Source of the DNA: an uncultured Granulosicoccus sp. | GTDB taxonomy: Bacteria; Pseudomonadota; Gammaproteobacteria; Granulosicoccales; Granulosicoccaceae | Direction: 5' to 3' | NCBI GenBank assembly: GCA_937924505.1 | Contig: CALDSR010000013.1 | Coordinates: 186,001-250,000, forward strand | Length of the DNA: 64,000 nt | Shown here: positions 61,145 to 64,000 of the stretch, piece by piece | How positions within the stretch are numbered: position 1 is the stretch's first letter | Layout: each line of letters opens with the position of its first letter | The notes under the pieces: generated by a model | Seen by the model: the letters and a program-made list of their open reading frames with translations, nothing else | Told to the model about the DNA's origin: nothing | The model's database searches: none | Program-made: the position numbers and the translations under genes

Positions 61145-62530
61145 ATGATGAAACAGACATTGGTAATTCTGGTGGTCGGCTTAAGCCCGGCTCTGGTTGG
61201 CGAACACACGCCGCATCTGCAAAAACTTAGCCGCCGTGGTGGTATCCGCCCACTGAAAGCCGTAACCCCAGCGGTCACATGTTCAGCCCAGTCAACTTTG
61301 TTGACCGGCCTGATGCCTTCTGAGCACGGCATAGTCGCCAATGGCTGGTACTTTCGAGATTTATCTGAAGTTTGGCTATGGCGTCAATCGAACCGCCTTG
61401 TCGCGGGCGAGAAAATTTGGGAAGCAGGCAAGGCGCGTGATGCGACGTTCACTTGCGCCAAAATGTTCTGGTGGTACAACATGTACTCGACCGCCGACTG
61501 GAGCGCTACGCCCAGGCCCATGTACCCCGCAGACGGACGAAAAATTCCCGACCACTATAGCTATCCCGCTGGATTGCACGACGAACTCGATGAAAAATTC
61601 GGGCAGTTCCCCCTGTTCAAATTCTGGGGCCCCATGGCGGATATCACCTCCAGTCGCTGGATCAGTGACGCCACACGGCATGTCATGGACACCCGTAACC
61701 CAACCCTGACGCTAACTTATCTGCCACATCTTGACTACAACCTGCAACGCCTGGGTCCTGATCTGGAACATCCGAAAATCCAGAGCGATCTGCGCGAGGT
61801 GGATGAACTATGCGGTGAATTGATTGATGCCGCCAACAAGCAAAAGCAAAACATCATTATCGTATCCGAGTACGGAATCACACAAGTGAGCGATGCCATA
61901 CACATTAATCGTGCACTGCGAGAGGCCGGGCTCATTCAAGTTCGTAATGAGCAAGGCCGGGAACAATTTGATGCAGGGGCTTCTGATGCCTTCGCGGTAG
62001 CTGATCATCAAATCGCACATGTGTACGTCAACAACCTCGAGAAGCTCGCGCAAACACGAGCTCTACTCGAAAAGCTTGATGGCGTTGAGCATGTGCTAGA
62101 CGATGCAGGCAAGAAGTCCTGGGGATTGGATCATGAGAGATCCGGTGAACTGGTGGCTATAGCCAAAGCAGACCGCTGGTTCAGCTACTACTATTGGTTG
62201 AATGATAAGCGTGCGCCCGATTACGCGCGTACCGTTGATATCCATCGCAAACCAGGTTACGACCCGGTTGAGCTCTTTATTGACCCCGAAATCAAGCACC
62301 CGATGCTGGCCGTTGGCTCACGGCTGGCGCGGAGAAAACTCGGCTTGCGTAATTTGCTTGATGTCATTTCCCTGAAAGACACCAAACAAGTTAAAGGCTC
62401 GCACGGTCGCCCAACCGATGATCCAGATCACGGACCCTTGGTGATCAGTTCCGAAGCCGGCTTGTTGCCGGATGGAGAAATTGAATCCACCGCATTCAAG
62501 GAGTTGGTGCTACGGCACGTGTTCGAGTAA
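61145..62530 (+). CDS. eboF: EboF-like alkaline phosphatase/nucleotide pyrophosphatase family protein
   Basis: 461 residues (ATG at 61145 or the adjacent ATG at 61148). Phosphodiesterase/NPP fold: LVVGLSPALVGEHTPHL at the N-terminus, AVTCSAQSTLLTGLMPSEHGI with the nucleophile Thr/Ser region, TYLPHLDYNLQRLGPDLEHP (metal Asp/His), VSEYGIT and the C-terminal KGSHGRPTDDPDHGPLVISS. The substitution SEYG for the more usual SDHG is notable. The gene is on the opposite strand from its ebo neighbours, lying between eboE and idi. Substrate unknown; an intermediate phosphate ester or diphosphate is plausible. Confidence 0.8.
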   Translation: MMKQTLVILVVGLSPALVGEHTPHLQKLSRRGGIRPLKAVTPAVTCSAQSTLLTGLMPSEHGIVANGWYFRDLSEVWLWRQSNRLVAGEKIWEAGKARDATFTCAKMFWWYNMYSTADWSATPRPMYPADGRKIPDHYSYPAGLHDELDEKFGQFPLFKFWGPMADITSSRWISDATRHVMDTRNPTLTLTYLPHLDYNLQRLGPDLEHPKIQSDLREVDELCGELIDAANKQKQNIIIVSEYGITQVSDAIHINRALREAGLIQVRNEQGREQFDAGASDAFAVADHQIAHVYVNNLEKLAQTRALLEKLDGVEHVLDDAGKKSWGLDHERSGELVAIAKADRWFSYYYWLNDKRAPDYARTVDIHRKPGYDPVELFIDPEIKHPMLAVGSRLARRKLGLRNLLDVISLKDTKQVKGSHGRPTDDPDHGPLVISSEAGLLPDGEIESTAFKELVLRHVFE

Positions 62531-62564
62531 ATACTCAATCAGATTACAAAAAAATTCTCATGAG

Positions 62565-63137
62565 TCATTGGTAGATAAGCGCATCAAACATCGATCGATG
62601 TTTGGCCATGTATATCTTGAACCAGACTGAAAACAGCTCTGGTTGACTGGATATTTTTTCCAGTATTTCAGGAATGGTCAACCATTGGGTAGCGGAGACC
62701 TCATCAGGATTAAATTCCGCTGGTAATACAGCTGCTTCAAGGTTGCCGTAAAAGCAATGTACATGTTCGTTTTCGTACAGTGTGCCAACGCGTGCAGCGT
62801 AGTCGATACGACCAAATTCTCTCAGGGGCACTTCCCAGCCCAACTCTTCTTGCAAGCGTCTACCAGCACATATCTGTGCATCCTCATTCCAGCGCGGGTG
62901 GGAGCAGACAGTGTTAGCCCACAGGCCACCCGAATGGTATTTTGTGTCAGCACGTTTTTGAAGTAATAAACGCTGGCCATGGAATACGAAAATGGAAATT
63001 GCCACATGCGGTACATTGCGCACGTGGGCATCAAGTTTTTCTATGGGATAACGCTCGCGAGATTTATCGTCACCGATGCCAGTGATCAGCTCCCGCAAGT
63101 TGTTATCTATGACAGCCGTACTCGTACGAGTCCTCAT
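62565..63137 (-). CDS. idi: Isopentenyl-diphosphate delta-isomerase, type 1
   Basis: 190-residue Nudix-fold enzyme. Catalytic Cys78 in ANTVCSHP, substrate Lys/His in KYHSGGLWANT, Nudix-like RRLQEELGW and catalytic Glu region LYENEHVHCF are all present. Interconverts IPP and DMAPP in the cytoplasm. It lies 7 bp downstream of eboB on the same strand, so it is probably in the same operon and may feed allylic diphosphate to the prenyltransferase EboC. Confidence 0.88.
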   Translation of the reverse strand: MRTRTSTAVIDNNLRELITGIGDDKSRERYPIEKLDAHVRNVPHVAISIFVFHGQRLLLQKRADTKYHSGGLWANTVCSHPRWNEDAQICAGRRLQEELGWEVPLREFGRIDYAARVGTLYENEHVHCFYGNLEAAVLPAEFNPDEVSATQWLTIPEILEKISSQPELFSVWFKIYMAKHRSMFDALIYQ

Positions 63138-63144
63138 TCCGTCA

Positions 63145-64000
63145 TTACTCGATGATCAGATTGTTTACATTACGTTTGTTGGCTGGCTCTTCCACCAATG
63201 GCTCACGACCGCCACGTAAGATAGAATTACCCTCATATACATTTCGCTGGTCGACAGCAGGCGGATCCAGCCAGTCGTTCTCGTGCATCTGACCACTCTG
63301 CCCATAGGCGTCAAGAGCATTCTGATAGCAGACCAACCTGACATGCTCTTCGGGAATACCCCGTTGCAATGCAAGCGCTGCTGTTTTTGCGACACCTAGT
63401 GGTTCAGAAATTCCCCAGTCACAGGCGGAATCGACCATTATTTTCTGCGCACCATATTCAGCCAGAATATCCACCATCCGTTCATTACCCATCTTGGTTG
63501 ATGGATAGATGGAGAATGCGGCCCAATAGCCACGATCGAGCACTTCTCGCACCGTTTCTTCATTGTTGTGATCGACAATGATTTTCCCTGGATCCATACC
63601 GTGTTCTTCGCACACATCCATTGATCGGCTTGTGCCACGTTTCTTGTCTCGATGCGGTGTATGAATCATGACGGGTAAATCGAGCTCTTTCGCCAGTTCC
63701 AACTGTTGCCGAAAATAACGATCCTCCAATTCCGTTTGTTCGTCGTAGCCAATTTCGCCAATCGCGACAACCCCCTCCTTGAGTGCAAATCGCGGCAGAA
63801 TTTCCATAACGGCCTCTGCCAATTCTTCATTGTTTGCCTCCTTTGAATTGAGGCCGATTGTGCAATAGTGTCGAATGCCGAATTGACCGGCTCGGAACCG
63901 CTCAAACCCCAGAATCGCTGATAAATAATCGGTATAGGTAGCCACATGCGTGCGGGGTTGACCGATCCAGAAGGCCGGTTCTATCACCGCCACTACACCT
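63145..64000 (-). CDS. eboB: TatD-like hydrolase EboB, 3' part
   Basis: At least 285 residues; the frame stays open through the window edge (upstream codons read Gly-Val before VAVIEPAFW), so the true start lies beyond 64000. EPAFWIGQPRTHVATYTDYL, EGVVAIGEIGYDEQTELEDRYFRQQLELA, MIHTPHRDKKRGT, IIVDHNNEETV and VDSACDWGISEP follow the TatD-type metal hydrolase pattern of EboB. Missing N-terminus should hold the first HxH metal site. First visible gene of the minus-strand ebo run; eboA and eboD are not in the window and may lie further right. Confidence 0.85.
   Translation of the reverse strand, partial: GVVAVIEPAFWIGQPRTHVATYTDYLSAILGFERFRAGQFGIRHYCTIGLNSKEANNEELAEAVMEILPRFALKEGVVAIGEIGYDEQTELEDRYFRQQLELAKELDLPVMIHTPHRDKKRGTSRSMDVCEEHGMDPGKIIVDHNNEETVREVLDRGYWAAFSIYPSTKMGNERMVDILAEYGAQKIMVDSACDWGISEPLGVAKTAALALQRGIPEEHVRLVCYQNALDAYGQSGQMHENDWLDPPAVDQRNVYEGNSILRGGREPLVEEPANKRNVNNLIIE

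Noticed and set aside
1..64000. CRISPR arrays, tRNA or rRNA genes, complete insertion sequences
   Set aside because: None recognised on reading either strand; tRNA detection by eye is limited, so a covariance-model scan would be the decisive check.

Overview
The window looks like chromosome of a free-living, probably marine, Gram-negative gammaproteobacterium. The evidence is gamma-type housekeeping genes (HrpB helicase, YbbA/YbbP exporter, CmoM-type methyltransferase domain, FKBP isomerase, prolyl-tRNA editing protein, type IV pilin), outer-membrane and Tat-type exported proteins, and four large ABC uptake operons. GC is moderate. Gene density is normal. I saw no rRNA, tRNA, CRISPR array or intact insertion sequence. 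Genus cannot be assigned from sequence reading alone.

Layout. 1-800: 3' part of a MATE exporter. 854-7574 (minus): an alpha-glucoside operon in the order aglE-F-G-A-K, with a strong sigma70-like promoter flanked by two perfect LacI-type palindromes but no repressor gene nearby. 8044-17880 (minus): SDR dehydrogenase, FAD amine/amino-acid oxidase, an Aap-type amino-acid ABC transporter, an enolase-superfamily enzyme and an N,N-dimethylformamidase-like amidohydrolase, which together look like uptake and catabolism of an unidentified nitrogenous compound. An MFS transporter is divergent. 19365-25974 (minus): ugpB-A-E-C with a second UgpE-like permease at the end and an exported glycerophosphodiesterase upstream, for glycerophosphodiester/G3P scavenging.

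26375-32479: YcbK-like Tat protein, a HisA-like/CmoM-like fusion with an unusual 5' region, a small exported protein, a MocA-like nucleotidyltransferase overlapped by a long inverted repeat, gamma-glutamyltransferase and a small membrane protein. 32.5-37.9 kb is an accessory island. Two in-order fragments of one MetE-family gene flank LysE exporter, Lrp regulator, threonine aldolase, aldo/keto reductase, GNAT and a hypothetical gene. A ~70-bp repeat, or a decayed part of it, lies downstream of several of these genes, giving a cassette-like pattern.

38.1-51.5 kb is ordinary core: outer-membrane protein, YbbA/YbbP, FKBP, hybrid histidine kinase, NYN nuclease, MBL hydrolase, HrpB, tRNA editing, YHS protein and pilin. 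52.1-56.6 kb pairs an LTA-synthase-like sulfatase-fold membrane enzyme with a GH17-GT2 beta-glucan synthase (NdvB type), suggesting a substituted periplasmic glucan. 57.1-58.8 kb encodes a lipoprotein with duplicated Spondin_N domains and a FAS1 domain. 58.9-64.0 kb is most of an Ebo cluster (EboC, EboE, EboF-like, EboB) with an isopentenyl-diphosphate isomerase gene embedded in it; eboB runs off the right edge.
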